The notes under the pieces are model-generated. The model worked only from the letters and a program-made list of their open reading frames with translations. It made no database searches and had not been told where the DNA came from. From JBGRQA01 sp041725895 (GTDB lineage: Bacteria; Bacteroidota; Bacteroidia; Bacteroidales; Marinifilaceae), in the NCBI GenBank assembly GCA_041725895.1, contig JBGRQA010000018.1, positions 54,241 to 118,240 on the forward strand: a stretch of 64,000 bases of DNA. Direction: 5' to 3'. The first letter of the stretch is position 1. Every line of letters begins with the position of its first letter. Below are positions 11,501 through 21,300 of the stretch, piece by piece. The translations under genes were made by a program, and so were the position numbers.

Positions 11501-14500
11501 TGTTTAGTTTTATGGATACTCCGACTAAACGTTTTGAGTTGCCTGATGTTGACATAAGGATTGAGGATTCACATAACCAGACTACAAAATTTGATATTAA
11601 TATTGTAATTGTTCCTACTCACGCGGATAATGAAAAAGTTAACGAATCCATGCTGCTTGAGTGGGAGTACAACACTGATCTCTTCCACAGGCAGACCATT
11701 GTTGAAATGGTGGATAATTATTATCAATTATTAAATGTAATTCTAACATCCGATAATATCCCAATATCTGAGTGTCCGGTGCATAGTGATTCTACCTTAA
11801 GGAGGATGTTGGGGGGAACCATTCAATGCAATAGACAGGACGATTATAGCGTTATAGGATTTTTTAAAAATCAGGTACGGAAATATTACGATAAGATTGC
11901 TTTGGTGGTAGGTGATCTGCAGATATCTTATGGTTGTTTGGATCAGCTATCAAACAGTTTTGCGAATAAGTTGAAAGAACATGAGGTTGAACAGGGCAGT
12001 GTTGTGGCCTATCTTCTCAATAAAGATGCTGATTGGATAATTGTCACTCTCGGTATTCTAAAATGTGGTGCAGCATATTTACCTCTTGATAGCACCCTGA
12101 ATCTCAAGCAAGTAAAGTATATTTTAGATGATAGTAAAGCGCAATTAATCATAACAAAAGAACCTTTTGAGGGGGGTGGGGCATTTTCAAATAATTGTTT
12201 GTATCAAGAGTTGTTTAGTAGAACGCTATGCCTGAATTATGAAGAAGTTGACGTAGATAAGGATACTTTAGCCTATATCATGTACACATCGGGTTCCACG
12301 GGAAATCCCAAAGGGGTAATGGTTGAACATAAGTCGATAGTGCGACTGGTTGATCATCCTAATTACATTCGTTTGGACGCCAAGGTTCGTTTACTTCAGA
12401 CTGGAGCACAGGCTTTTGATGCTTCGGTATTGGAAATATGGGGTACCCTGTTGAATGGAGGAACATTATTCTTAATGAGGGATAAGGAAATAATTGATAC
12501 AAAAGCGTTAGAAATAGCATTGGAGAGTAATTGTATAAATACAATGTGGCTAACAAGTCCGTTATTTGATCAGCATTGTGAGGTCGATGTAGAGGTGTTT
12601 AGCCCGCTTTCTCAACTTGTTGTTGGAGGTGATGTGTTGAATACCAATAAGGTGAATTTATTTCGCCAGATCCATCCGGAAACCATTTTAATTAATGGGT
12701 ATGGGCCTACTGAAAATACTGTTTTTACTACATGTCATCGCATCGAACCAATAGTAGATTGGTCCGTACCAATTGGAGTTCCTGTTGATGGTACTTCCGT
12801 TTTTGTTGTCGATAAAAATTTACAATTATCCCCGCAGGGAGCTAAAGGTGAGTTGTTGGCACTTGGAGACGGACTGGCACGAGGATATTTAAATAATCCA
12901 GAGCTTACTGATGAGAAATTTGTAAAAATCTCGTTCAAAGACAACGAAAGAGGGTATAGGACTGGTGATATTGTTCGTTGGAGATCTGATAATACCCTTG
13001 AATTTTTTGGACGGGAAGATAATCAGGTGAAAATTCGTGGCAATCGTGTTGAGATTGGAAGTATTGAGGCGCAAATTAATACTCATCCTCAAGTTAGTTC
13101 CGTTGTCGTTGTTGTTTCTGAAAATAATTCAACGAAATCGTTAACTGCTTATGTTATGCCCAAAGCAGCATTGGAAGCTTCCCAACTGAGGGAATATTTG
13201 ATGGAATTTTTGCCTAATTATATGATTCCGGATTTTTTCGTTTTTGTGCCGAATATGCCCTTGAACCGAAACGGTAAAATTGACCGTGAAAAATTGGTTG
13301 AAGAATATGGTTATATGGGAAAAGTGGCCGGCTCGTCAGGCAAACTAAATAGCCAGGAGAAAGAAATTGCTAAAATATGGAGTGATGTTTTAACAATTGA
13401 TTTTGATCTCATCAACAAGGACTCAAACTTTTTTGACCTAGGAGGTCACTCCATTAATGCGGTTAAATTGATTTCCAAACTAAGAGATCACTTTAGATGT
13501 GATATGAATGTGGTTGATATCTTTAAATATACGAACCTGAAGGATTTTTCCGATTTTTTAAGTAAGAAGGAGTTGGGGAGAGAGGTGCTGAAAATAGATA
13601 AAGCCAAAGAACTGGATTATTATCCATTATCATCGCCTCAAAAACGGCTTTATATGTTGTTGCAGTTATACAATGATTCAGTTGTGTATAATATAAGTAA
13701 AGTTGTTCAGCTTAATGATTCGGTAGATGTTCAAAAGTTGAACTATATTTTTAATAGCTTAATTCAACAGCACGAGAGTTTAAGAACCTCTTTTCACCTG
13801 TTAGATGGTGAGGTTAAGCAGAAGATTCATTCAACTTTTTCATTCAGGATTACCGAAAGGAAAATTGATGAAATCAATTATTTGGATGAGATTAGAAAAG
13901 CGATAAAACCATTTGATTTAACCCAGCACCCTTTGATTCGTGTAACCTTGTTTCGTGTTGGAGAGAAGCGAAATATATTGTTGATTGATTTACCGCATAT
14001 TGTAATTGATGGGGTGTCCGTGAATAAATTGGTCGAACAATTCGCCTTACTTTTCAAAGGAAAACAATTACCGGCTGCAAAATATCAATATCGGGATTAT
14101 CTTAATTGGTCGACAAAGTGGAGAGCTTCGGAGGAGTTTTTATCCCATGAGAAGTTTTGGAAGTCCGTTTTTAGCACTCCGGTACCCAATTTATCCCTTC
14201 CAACCGATTTTACTAAAGGGATTGAGATTAGTAGTAAAGGACAAAATGTTTATTTTACGATTGATCATAGTACGATGAAGCAAATACGAAATGAGCTTCT
14301 GAAAAATGATCACACCATGTTTATGTTTCTGTTGTTTAATTTCTTTATTCTAATCCAGAAATACAGCGAGAGTAATGACATAACTATTGGCTGCCCGATT
14401 TCAGGACGATCAAAGCATGAGTTCTTTGATGTTGTAGGAATTTTTGCCAATATGCTTCCCATCCGTTTTAGTTTAGACAGTGATCTAGAAATCGAAATGG

Positions 14501-14949
14501 TGTTTAAACAGTTTTCAGATCGAGTTGTTCAATACTATAGTCATCAGAATTATCAATTCGATGATATTGTAAAAAATTACATCCACTCAAGCAACAAACT
14601 GGATAACCCTCTATTTGATGTTGTTTTCGCATACATAAATAATGAGAATCAGGAGGATGTCTTAAAACAAATGAATTTGAAACCCTTAAGTTTTGAAAAG
14701 GGGACTACTCCGTATCAGCTGCTTTTAAATGTATTTGAATATGATAAAAAAATAGATTTGGTGTTTGAGTATTCAACTGAATCTTTTATTGATAGTACGG
14801 TCCAAGAAATGTTAGAAAACTATGTTTTTATTATAGAACAGGTTGTGAGGAATCCAAAGTGCAATTTATCCGATATAGAACTCAAGTTTTTAGGAGAAAA
14901 AGTATGTAATAAAATGGATGAAAGTGATTCGATGGATTTTAGGTTGTAA
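5545..14949 (+). CDS. NRPS, C-T*-C-A1-T-C-A2-T-C, first protein of the assembly line
   Basis: A 3134-residue two-module synthetase. The ATG at 5545 is chosen over a TTG 9 bases upstream. Domains in order: C1 (HHILFDG, His143-Gly149); a degenerate carrier (Ser524, with FNF where GGH is usual); C2 (HHIISDG, from His730); A1 (Tyr1196 in YTSGSTG); carrier T1 (GGDS, Ser1583); C3 (HHLIHDG, from His1769); A2 (Tyr2247); T2 (GGHS, Ser2636); terminal C4 (PHIVIDG, Pro2817, His2818). By alignment to GrsA by eye, A1 reads DTEDIGTVCK, where two acidic pocket residues suggest a basic side chain, and A2 reads DALWVGGVFK, close to Val codes. C1 without its own A domain suggests an acyl starter. The protein ends in a C domain and the tail SMDFRL, so its last C must act on the A3-T of the NRPS at 18348. 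No epimerase or thioesterase is present. Confidence 0.93.
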   Translation: MIKIDKRNVKTILPLTYLQKSIWVNSIGKKNSGNYIEQTWLKLKGSIDEDMFRTSWQTIIDKYDVLRTVFRWRGLKEPIQIIQRSVVPEIIFQDYSGCANKNEKYAELLDQIRKEELELEKVLFKIFIIEENKSNVTLIIAHHHILFDGWSLGIILKDFFENYQCLVNNLSVPHALQDRYIQNIKAVKDDCCKANEEYWVNYLTGLSGNESMETRLRLKSRKISYCDFTIDPSLVRLIEAFALQQKMTKNTIFSAAWGVLLQILNGTLDYVFYNTVSVRDHIGRNTDDAVGLFINTVPQRIITKEQQTFTDLISCVQKDLIDRNGCLNMDMGRLFQSFDIRIPNYDFSSLLVFENYPIESVVPGQKRNQESGDLFFEDPEDSSIQEGDGSLRSGLMLSDYQFYSSSQFDLTLIVADFDEFQHKLFYDEKIIDSQTLNQIIAKYKQLLKSIVTKPNQLVSLHFDEQLRLLLKNRIENHLVSVGGGDVQIYDFVTSKLIELWAEVFDLEIGTVSIEVNYFDYFNFSLKTVHLVNRIQQIFDVEFAVTEVLESPTIGQLVEVINKKQFSQKKHKLTFAETKEHYILSHEQLRLYYMQMQEEKSILFNSPKLFAINKKLSDKDVRYLQSIVHRLLRQHSSLRTVFREINGEVRQVVLPYHECQLKVEIVHVDSMVESDLFRQDTKKQGATISDEKIRLLYEHYITPFDLSRFPLLRIWILRLRDESNFLLVDIHHIISDGVSMYILMDEIKRLIDSYPLNSVKYYYSDYAHWQCRQLYSDQLSAEVDYWNRIFSKSYTPLELPYDLKGNTFGEAKGAKLYWYYDTNRYQKLRCVLQNGNLTLYSFLLAACYLLFYKQLNRYDIMIGMVVSKRNNKQFEKLVGLLIDSYPIRINLEQGANVGDLLGIVKKRFEEAWKNRLLPYHEIVKIAAGNDHALKKTLFNVMLNLHDYVESDFSVDDVSIKEVDFYYEVPKTDISFDVRRSGEELKVGVEYNTLLFKEETILDFGNEFMLALDQLVDVFENDMFHQELRIFQKNESLPLNTFCDLTCELEEIELQFFDEFRKQVVQNSNKVALVFQDQFYTYKQLDDDSNRIANYLCDIQSSSNSLVGLLLEKNVHRLIAILGVQKSGAAFLPLDVKMPMKRLNYILKDSKVTLVIKDIESELQFQGEFLDYDNLLSCSDNTSVYPLRKPNELAYVIYTSGSTGQPKGVMVENKNLNNYIAAFEEEFKISSGDRVLQQASYVFDTYIEEVFPILSVGGELILISENNKREISYLSSYIQRNLITIVDCSPLMMGQLNGVPDINQLSSVRLFISGGDVLKSAQVDRLHQLGAVYNTYGPTESTVCATYYRCENFEEENQPIGKAIKNYAVSISNFSQFDNFSSPGEIEVVGYGVTRGYLNNPELSYEKYLQVGENREIRKYKTGDIGRFKKDGNIEFIGRIDEQVKIRGFRVDLTEIENTLSTYHKILDVVIICQEEYDGRRTLSAYIVKKNGATLKVSEMRAFLCKHLPEYMLPHLYYEVDTIPLTNGDKPDREALKECGKIVGDDIDCGDCTLTELSLQKIWQSLLKHSNFSIYSHFFEIGGDSILITKAITRIKSKFGVDVLYKDFYNQPTIQAIAKIIDHSEIRDSEVKLKKAEYTDEAPLSFSQERIWFLQQLHQTNKSYNVTRALSFKGQLHLDIFQHAIDLIVEKHEIYRTVFRKRNNSVYQKILPGIDSRIIFKSIDEIDLEQDLNQWVVEVGREVFDLENGPLIRFYLVQKAPTEYFFLVVEHHLIHDGWTQGLLLEEFINIYRNLLENEAYQVPKAKLQYADFSIWQKEYFSKAVLDKHQSFWKEKFRNIPPDLELPCDKPRSSFFDGKGELIVVDIPFAMEERIKKYAAAHDTTLFVIMLTAFKILLYRYSQMNQICVGTGVANRMDEDLEDVLGMVINTMPILTQVGSEGVTIQEFVEQVKESYLDSFQYANTPFEKIVEAVKPERDIRKMPLFQVLFSFMDTPTKRFELPDVDIRIEDSHNQTTKFDINIVIVPTHADNEKVNESMLLEWEYNTDLFHRQTIVEMVDNYYQLLNVILTSDNIPISECPVHSDSTLRRMLGGTIQCNRQDDYSVIGFFKNQVRKYYDKIALVVGDLQISYGCLDQLSNSFANKLKEHEVEQGSVVAYLLNKDADWIIVTLGILKCGAAYLPLDSTLNLKQVKYILDDSKAQLIITKEPFEGGGAFSNNCLYQELFSRTLCLNYEEVDVDKDTLAYIMYTSGSTGNPKGVMVEHKSIVRLVDHPNYIRLDAKVRLLQTGAQAFDASVLEIWGTLLNGGTLFLMRDKEIIDTKALEIALESNCINTMWLTSPLFDQHCEVDVEVFSPLSQLVVGGDVLNTNKVNLFRQIHPETILINGYGPTENTVFTTCHRIEPIVDWSVPIGVPVDGTSVFVVDKNLQLSPQGAKGELLALGDGLARGYLNNPELTDEKFVKISFKDNERGYRTGDIVRWRSDNTLEFFGREDNQVKIRGNRVEIGSIEAQINTHPQVSSVVVVVSENNSTKSLTAYVMPKAALEASQLREYLMEFLPNYMIPDFFVFVPNMPLNRNGKIDREKLVEEYGYMGKVAGSSGKLNSQEKEIAKIWSDVLTIDFDLINKDSNFFDLGGHSINAVKLISKLRDHFRCDMNVVDIFKYTNLKDFSDFLSKKELGREVLKIDKAKELDYYPLSSPQKRLYMLLQLYNDSVVYNISKVVQLNDSVDVQKLNYIFNSLIQQHESLRTSFHLLDGEVKQKIHSTFSFRITERKIDEINYLDEIRKAIKPFDLTQHPLIRVTLFRVGEKRNILLIDLPHIVIDGVSVNKLVEQFALLFKGKQLPAAKYQYRDYLNWSTKWRASEEFLSHEKFWKSVFSTPVPNLSLPTDFTKGIEISSKGQNVYFTIDHSTMKQIRNELLKNDHTMFMFLLFNFFILIQKYSESNDITIGCPISGRSKHEFFDVVGIFANMLPIRFSLDSDLEIEMVFKQFSDRVVQYYSHQNYQFDDIVKNYIHSSNKLDNPLFDVVFAYINNENQEDVLKQMNLKPLSFEKGTTPYQLLLNVFEYDKKIDLVFEYSTESFIDSTVQEMLENYVFIIEQVVRNPKCNLSDIELKFLGEKVCNKMDESDSMDFRL

Positions 14950-15028
14950 GAAGATGGTAAATATATAAATAATAATCCTGTAGGGATTGGAGTCGACAGC
15001 ACATAGATGATTCGTTAAAAAATATAAT

Positions 15029-16729
15029 ATGAAGGCAATTAATCATGAGTACAGAAACAATGGAGTAATATATTTAATTCATTTACCTTTTTGGACACCT
15101 TTAATACCGCCTCAGGGTATAGCACGTCTTAAAACCTATTTGCAAGACCGGGGTTATCAGTCGATTACCTTGGATTTGAATGTGGATTACGAAGCGAAAT
15201 CCTCTTTAGAAAACATTTTTAAATTGATAAGGGATATTGTTCCTGGCTATCAATGGGGTAATTTTTATGATAATGCATATGAGGTAATTAAAAATATTAC
15301 AATTCTTGTTGCCAATACCACTAATCCTGAAACGAAATTTCAAATGATTAGGAAGATATTTTCTTACTATTATTTGTATGATATTTCGAATGAAGATTCG
15401 ATGAGAATGGTTGAGCTTATTGAGGAATATTTTCTGTACCTCGAAGATTCAATTGTAAAGAAAATTGTTGAGGATCCCCATATTAGTGCTTTGGGCGTCT
15501 CGTTGCACAGTGGTAATTTGGGATCTTCTCTTTACGTGTTGAAGCGAATAAAAGAGGAACGAACCGATATAAAAACGGTTGTTGGAGGGAGTGTATTTAT
15601 GGGCGAGCTAAGGTATAATACGCCTGATTTTTCTCGGTTCTTAAAAAAGACGGATAAATTAATCAACCATTATATTATCGGTGCAGGAGAAAGGGCCTTT
15701 TTGTATTTGCTTGAAAATCGGTTTAAAACGGAGAAACGTATTATTATTGCTGATCCTGAAAAGGATTCCCGAATTGGATTTAGTATAAAACCTAATTTAG
15801 ATGATTTTGATATGGGGAATTATCCCTATTTGGCAAGTTATGCTTCAAAAAGTTGTCCTAATGCCTGTAGCTTTTGCAATGAAAGATCATTTATGGGGGA
15901 GTATACGGAACGAAATGTCAAGGTTGTGGTCGATGAGATTGAGAAAAGTTCCAGAAAATATCAGAAAAACATGATCTTTATGTTGGATGTATTAATGAAC
16001 AATTACATTTCTGAGTTTTCTAAGGAGTTGGTCAGTAGAGATGTAAGTTGTTATTTCGATGGTTATATACGAGTTGCAGATGAGTTAGCTGACCGGAAAC
16101 ACACCCAATTGTGGCGTGATGCCGGATTTTATCGGGCCAGACTTGGAATTGAGAGCGGCTCTCAAAAAATACTTGATCTGATCAATAAAAAAATTACCGT
16201 TAGTCAAATCGTTGATTCGTTAAAAGGGCTTGCTACAACAGGAATCAAAACAACTACTTATTTAGTGATTGGACACCCTGGGGAGACAGATGACGATTTT
16301 CAAAAAACGATGAATTTAATTACCGAATGCCAGGAGAATATCTGGCAGGCAGAGCCGCACCTTTTCCGGTATTTTTATGATGGTCAAAGTGGTTCCGGAT
16401 CCTGGGCAAAGCATAGGAGACCCTTGTTTACAGACGAAGAGCTTGATTCTATTATTATTCAAACTTACTATTTGGATTTGTTTCCAAATCATGAGATAGG
16501 CTTGCGAAGGATGTGGAAAACAATGGAACATCTAAAGTCAACAGGAATCATAAATCCTCACACCGTATATGATAAATATAAAGCCGATGAGAGATGGATT
16601 GGTCTTCACCGTAATTCTGTGCCTTCGGTAGCAGAAGTGGGTGAATTGGAGATAAACAGGAGTTCGCATGAACCTAATCAGGATTTCTTGGTTACGGATC
16701 TAAATTTTGAAAATAATTTTTTGTTTTAA
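15029..16729 (+). CDS. B12-binding radical SAM protein with DFDF-type C-terminal tail
   Basis: A 566-residue protein. Residues about 10-220 resemble a cobalamin-binding domain (IPPQGIARLKTYL near the start; VVGGSVF strand-loop). The radical SAM core carries Cys276-x3-Cys280-x2-Cys283 for the 4Fe-4S cluster, followed by ARLGIESGSQ and VIGHPGETDDDF, typical of B12-dependent radical SAM enzymes. The reaction is unknown; methylation, or partnership with the U32 protein 12 bases downstream, are possibilities. The C-terminus is a poorly ordered linker ending NNFLF, a variant of the tail shared with NRPS C-domain proteins here. It sits between a C-terminal C domain and the half-C of the next NRPS, and is a paralogue of the gene at 35885. 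Confidence 0.85.
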   Translation: MKAINHEYRNNGVIYLIHLPFWTPLIPPQGIARLKTYLQDRGYQSITLDLNVDYEAKSSLENIFKLIRDIVPGYQWGNFYDNAYEVIKNITILVANTTNPETKFQMIRKIFSYYYLYDISNEDSMRMVELIEEYFLYLEDSIVKKIVEDPHISALGVSLHSGNLGSSLYVLKRIKEERTDIKTVVGGSVFMGELRYNTPDFSRFLKKTDKLINHYIIGAGERAFLYLLENRFKTEKRIIIADPEKDSRIGFSIKPNLDDFDMGNYPYLASYASKSCPNACSFCNERSFMGEYTERNVKVVVDEIEKSSRKYQKNMIFMLDVLMNNYISEFSKELVSRDVSCYFDGYIRVADELADRKHTQLWRDAGFYRARLGIESGSQKILDLINKKITVSQIVDSLKGLATTGIKTTTYLVIGHPGETDDDFQKTMNLITECQENIWQAEPHLFRYFYDGQSGSGSWAKHRRPLFTDEELDSIIIQTYYLDLFPNHEIGLRRMWKTMEHLKSTGIINPHTVYDKYKADERWIGLHRNSVPSVAEVGELEINRSSHEPNQDFLVTDLNFENNFLF

Positions 16730-16741
16730 AAAAATGATACA

Positions 16742-17920
16742 ATGAATAAGTTTAGTGTGCCAGCAGATTTCGATTTAAGTACAATTGACTTTTATTCTCA
16801 ATTAAATTCAGAAAGTTCGAGGGTCATTGAAACTTATGGGAGTTTGACTCAAGGGAATATCTTTGAATCAGGAAGACCCAAAAGTGTTTTGCCTGAAGTT
16901 GGAATGAAAGAGTTTGAGAAGTACGTTGATTATTCCCGAAAGAACAATATCAATTTCAATTATACTCTTAATGCAACATCTTATAGTAATAAAGAATTTG
17001 AAGAGGAGTATGTGGAGGAAATGATTCATTTTCTTCGTCGGTTGCATGATGCTGGTGTAACATCACTTACCATAGCTATGCCCTCCTTGATTGAGTTAGT
17101 GAAAAGTGCATTTGATTGTTTCGAAATTAAAGCATCTACACTATGCCAAATCACGAATGTAAACAAGGCTTTGAAATATAAAAAGCTAGGAGTAAATCGT
17201 ATTGTGCTTGATGAATCAATCAATCGAAAGTTCAATAATATAAAGAAAATAAAAGAACATTTTGGCCCCAATGTAGAACTAATTGCGAATGTAATTTGTC
17301 ATCAGGATTGTATCTATAGAATGTTTCATTACAATCAAATGTCTTCAATTTCTTTGACCGAAGGTAACCCAATTAGTGAGTCATATTATCCTCAACGTTG
17401 TTTATTACAGCGTTATCAAAATGTAGGTAATTTATTAAAACTGTGTTGGATCAGACCTGAGGATTTAAAGTATTACAATGATATTGGAATAACCAATTTT
17501 AAGCTTCAGGGACGACAAGCAATTAAAACAAAGGGGCATAAAAAAACAGTAGAATATTACTTTGACCAGAAATATGATGGCGATTTAATAGATTTGCTCA
17601 ATATGTTTGATCCTTTAAATAGCTTCCGAATTAATATGAATAATAAGGACCTGGATGGATTTATAGAGCCCTTTACCAGGAGAGGAAGAGATTTTTGCCA
17701 AAATAATTGTTCAGAATGTGGTTATTGTGATAAATATGCAAATAAAATAATAAATACCACTCATGCTCACGATGTGATACAGAAAACGAAAAAATTTTAT
17801 TCGGAGTATGATCCATTTCTAAATCAGGTGAAAACTGTTGCCTCGAAAATGGAAGGAGAGAAGGTGATTAGTAACATTACCAATACAGATAAAACAGAGC
17901 TTGATGAGTTTAATTTTTAA
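16742..17920 (+). CDS. U32-like Fe-S protein, possible O2-independent hydroxylase
   Basis: A 392-residue protein resembling the peptidase U32 superfamily, which includes UbiU/UbiV, RlhA and TrhP, proteins needed for oxygen-independent hydroxylation of quinones and RNA. It has an N-terminal barrel-like part (SLTIAMPSLIELV; YKKLGVNRIVL) and cysteines in three groups: Cys186 and Cys190, Cys220, and a C-terminal cluster Cys319, 323, 326, 329. These suggest one or two Fe-S clusters. The classic U32 peptidase signature is not obvious, so assignment is by fold-level resemblance. It starts 12 bases after the radical SAM gene and is clearly its partner; the same pair recurs at 35885-38875. The tail LDEFNF matches the shared C-terminal motif, suggesting recruitment to the NRPS. 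Confidence 0.72.
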   Translation: MNKFSVPADFDLSTIDFYSQLNSESSRVIETYGSLTQGNIFESGRPKSVLPEVGMKEFEKYVDYSRKNNINFNYTLNATSYSNKEFEEEYVEEMIHFLRRLHDAGVTSLTIAMPSLIELVKSAFDCFEIKASTLCQITNVNKALKYKKLGVNRIVLDESINRKFNNIKKIKEHFGPNVELIANVICHQDCIYRMFHYNQMSSISLTEGNPISESYYPQRCLLQRYQNVGNLLKLCWIRPEDLKYYNDIGITNFKLQGRQAIKTKGHKKTVEYYFDQKYDGDLIDLLNMFDPLNSFRINMNNKDLDGFIEPFTRRGRDFCQNNCSECGYCDKYANKIINTTHAHDVIQKTKKFYSEYDPFLNQVKTVASKMEGEKVISNITNTDKTELDEFNF

Positions 17921-18347
17921 GAAACTGGTTTTGTCAAGTTCCATATGAGATTATCGATTGGTTTTCGACTTGGAAAATATATAACTAAATTTTAGCAATT
18001 ATTTTCCTGTGTTGAAAATTGTCCAATCCTCCCCAATATGCTATAATGTAGTGTTATAGGTCATTTTTCAGGCTTTTAAAAGCAATCTATCCCGAAGAGA
18101 TTTTATGCTCTTTATCCAGTCTTCGAATATTTGAGTTAGTACAGATGTTTCCTGTGTGCAGGAATAATTCTATTGCTTTTGTCATCTTCTTAATAACTAG
18201 AGTTTTGTTGGATTCTAATTTTTAAATCTATATAGGTTTAAGTTCTTCCTGAGGTGTTTCCTCAGTGTATTGTTATAGTGTAATAAATCATGATTTAAGT
18301 ATGTGAGTTGCTTTAGGGTAATTCATCCAATTGATAAAAAAATAAGT
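17921..18347. other. 427-base non-coding stretch before second NRPS
   Basis: No gene seen. Two short hairpins are present: TTCCTG/CAGGAA at 18149-18164 with a 4-base loop, and CTGAGG/CCTCAG at 18249-18265 with a 5-base loop, the latter about 80 bases before the NRPS ATG. It may hold an internal promoter for the second transcription unit; I cannot point to one with confidence. Confidence 0.5.
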
Positions 18348-21300
18348 ATGAAAACAATTGATAATTCGATGATCGCCGAAAATACAAAGTTGCAAATGAA
18401 AGAATATTGGGAAAGAAAGATTGAGAATGAATGTGTCTCGTCTTTACTACCTGATGACATAAAATCAAACAGTATCGGATTTAGCGAAGGAGAACTTGAA
18501 ATAGTCCTACCGGCGAAACTTTCGGATCGTATCTTGTATATTTCGAATAATTCGGATCTCCGATTGTATATGGTTTTACTTACGGGAATTATGATCTTTT
18601 ATTCCAAGTATTCCCGGTGCCAAAATGTTATGCTTTCTTCTCCCATTTTTGATGAGAAAGAAAACAAAAATTTCATTAATACTTTATTGTTGTATCAATG
18701 CCAAATTTCTCAGGATTCTTCTTTAAAGGAAGTGTTGGCACAGGTGAAGGACGAGGTTGTGCAGTCGGTTCAGATGCAAAATTATCCTCTCAAAAAGTTA
18801 ATTGGGAAACGAAACCTTGCAGAAGATAAAGGTTTGAAAAATTTAGTGGACTCAGTAGTGTTGCTGGAGAATATACATGAAAAGAGCCTGTTATCGGATT
18901 ATGGTGCAGGCTTTACTTTTTCGTTTGCAAAGAGGGATGAGCAGTTGAATGCAAAGTTGTTTTATGATTCAACAAGATTCAACCGACCTGTTGTAGAGGA
19001 TTTAATCAGAAATCTCATTTATTTTCTTGAGCAATTATATTTTAATGCCGATGTTTCAATAGCTACTATTCCGAGTCTTAGACCGGAATCTCGCAATTTT
19101 CTTTTGGAAAAATCAACAGGAAAGTCGGTAATTTGTCAACACTCTAACTTGATTGACTGGTTTGAATCTACAGTAAAAAGTAATCCCGATCATGCGGCTT
19201 TAATTGAAAGTTCCTACGATTCTTTAAACCCCAATCCTGGCTTTGGAAATAATTTAGAATCTAGTAACGATTGTCTAAAATCCGGAGGTTTCTGTGTTAA
19301 TGGGGAAAATTGCAATTCTCTTTCCTATGAAGCTCTCAATGCAGGATCAAATCGTTTTGCTCGTTACTTGCTTGAGCAGGGGATAGAATCGAAGGAAATT
19401 GTGGCGGTGATGTGTGATTCTCGGATGGAACTGATTCCGGTTGTCTTGGGAATTTTAAAATGTAATGCGGTTTATTTGCCTATTGACCACAACCTTCCCC
19501 TCAATAGAATTAATTATATTCTGAAGGATTGTGGGGCAAAATATGTTATCAGTAATGATTCTCTTTTTTCCACAATAAATGACCAGTTGTTCAGTAAGGT
19601 TAAGTTGATAAAGATGGATGAGGAATATTATTCTGATTTTGAAGAGCAGAACCTGGATTTACACATTGAGGATGATTCACCTGCCTACCTGATTTATACT
19701 TCTGGTTCAACAGGAACTCCCAAAGGTACTTTGGTAAAGCATTCATCAGTCTGTAATTATATCAATTGGAGGGTCGATTATTATAATATTTCCAGTTCTG
19801 ATGTCACATTGCAATTATTGCAGCACTTTTTTGATGGCTACTATTCAAATTTATTTCAAAGTTTACTGTCTGGCGGAACCTTATTGATGGTAGAGGGTAG
19901 TAAAGTGCTTGATTTTGAATATATGGGTCATATCTTCAAAAGCTTTCCAATTACGAATCTCAGTATTATACCTCGTATTTTGGAGACTCTCGTTGAGAAA
20001 CTAGATTTAGTACCCCAATCGCTCCGATGCGTTGTTCTTGCAGGGGAGACTGCTTCGGAAAACCTTACGCAGATGCTAAGAAAATATAATGCATCTGTTA
20101 GGGTTTATAATGAGTACGGTCCTACGGAAACTTGTATTGGAGTTTTATGTAAGGAAATGTTTGGAGCTAATGAAACGAAGACAATAGGTGCTCCTATCTA
20201 CAATAATACAGCTTTGGTTCTTGATCCGGAATCCAGGGCTTTACAGCCAGTTGGTGTTCCAGGAGAGTTGTTTTTGACCGGACAAAATTTAGCTCAGGGG
20301 TATCTCAATCAGGTTGAACTTACCGACCATTGTTTTGGTTCGAGAATAAAGGAGACTCCATTCTACTCAACCGGAGACATTGTAAGATATTTAAGTAATG
20401 GAGATATTGAATTCAGGGGCAGGGCTGATGGGCAAGTTAAGATAAGAGGATTTCGAATTGAAACCGGAGAAATTGAATTTGTATTTAATCAAATAGATGA
20501 GATTCTGGAAGGTTTTGTTGTGCCGATCTTAAATGAAAGTGGAGAGACTGTTCTTTGTGCCTATTATAAAGCAAAAAGTCAAATAAGTGATAGTTCGCTA
20601 AGGGATTGCCTTGCTCAATTTTTGCCGGCTTATATGATCCCAGCCCATTTTGTAGTTCTTGATGATATGCCATTACTTCCTTCTGGTAAGGTTAATAAGT
20701 CGGCACTACCCCTTCCGGTAGTGGAGAAAGCAATAGAAAAACCAGTAAGTGAAATCGAAACTGATTTGGTATTACTGTGGAGTGAAGTACTCCAGATAGA
20801 GCCAGGGAAAATAGGTTTAAATTCAAATTTCTTTGAGTTGGGGGGGCATTCCTTGAATGCAACGCTACTGATCTCTTCCATTTTAGAAAAATTTGGGGTA
20901 AAAATACCGATGAAGGATTTCTTTAAAAATCCTACAATAAATGGTGTGAAAAACTATTGTATTGAGCAGGGGGACAATTTTGCAAAGGAACAGACTGCAA
21001 ACCGCCCCAAACAGAAAGCAGAGTTGTCACCTTCCCAACATCGGCTTTATATCATAAATCAGACGAATCCGGACTCGGTTGCTTATAATATGCCTAGTGC
21101 TTTTTGGCTAAAAGGAGAGGTCGATCTGAACAAGATTCGAACAGTTATAAATGAGATAATTAATAGACATCAAAGTTTAAGAACCTCTTTTGTTTCAGAG
21201 GGGGGGAGAATATATCAGGAAGTTGTTGATGAGATTTCTGTGGATGTTGTTCAAAAAGAAATAAAAAAAGATCACCTCGAATCCAATTTGAAGGAATTTG

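Noticed and set aside
16742..17920. Active collagenase-type U32 peptidase
   Set aside because: The classic peptidase signature is not visible and the Cys clusters point to an Fe-S protein of the UbiU/TrhP kind.
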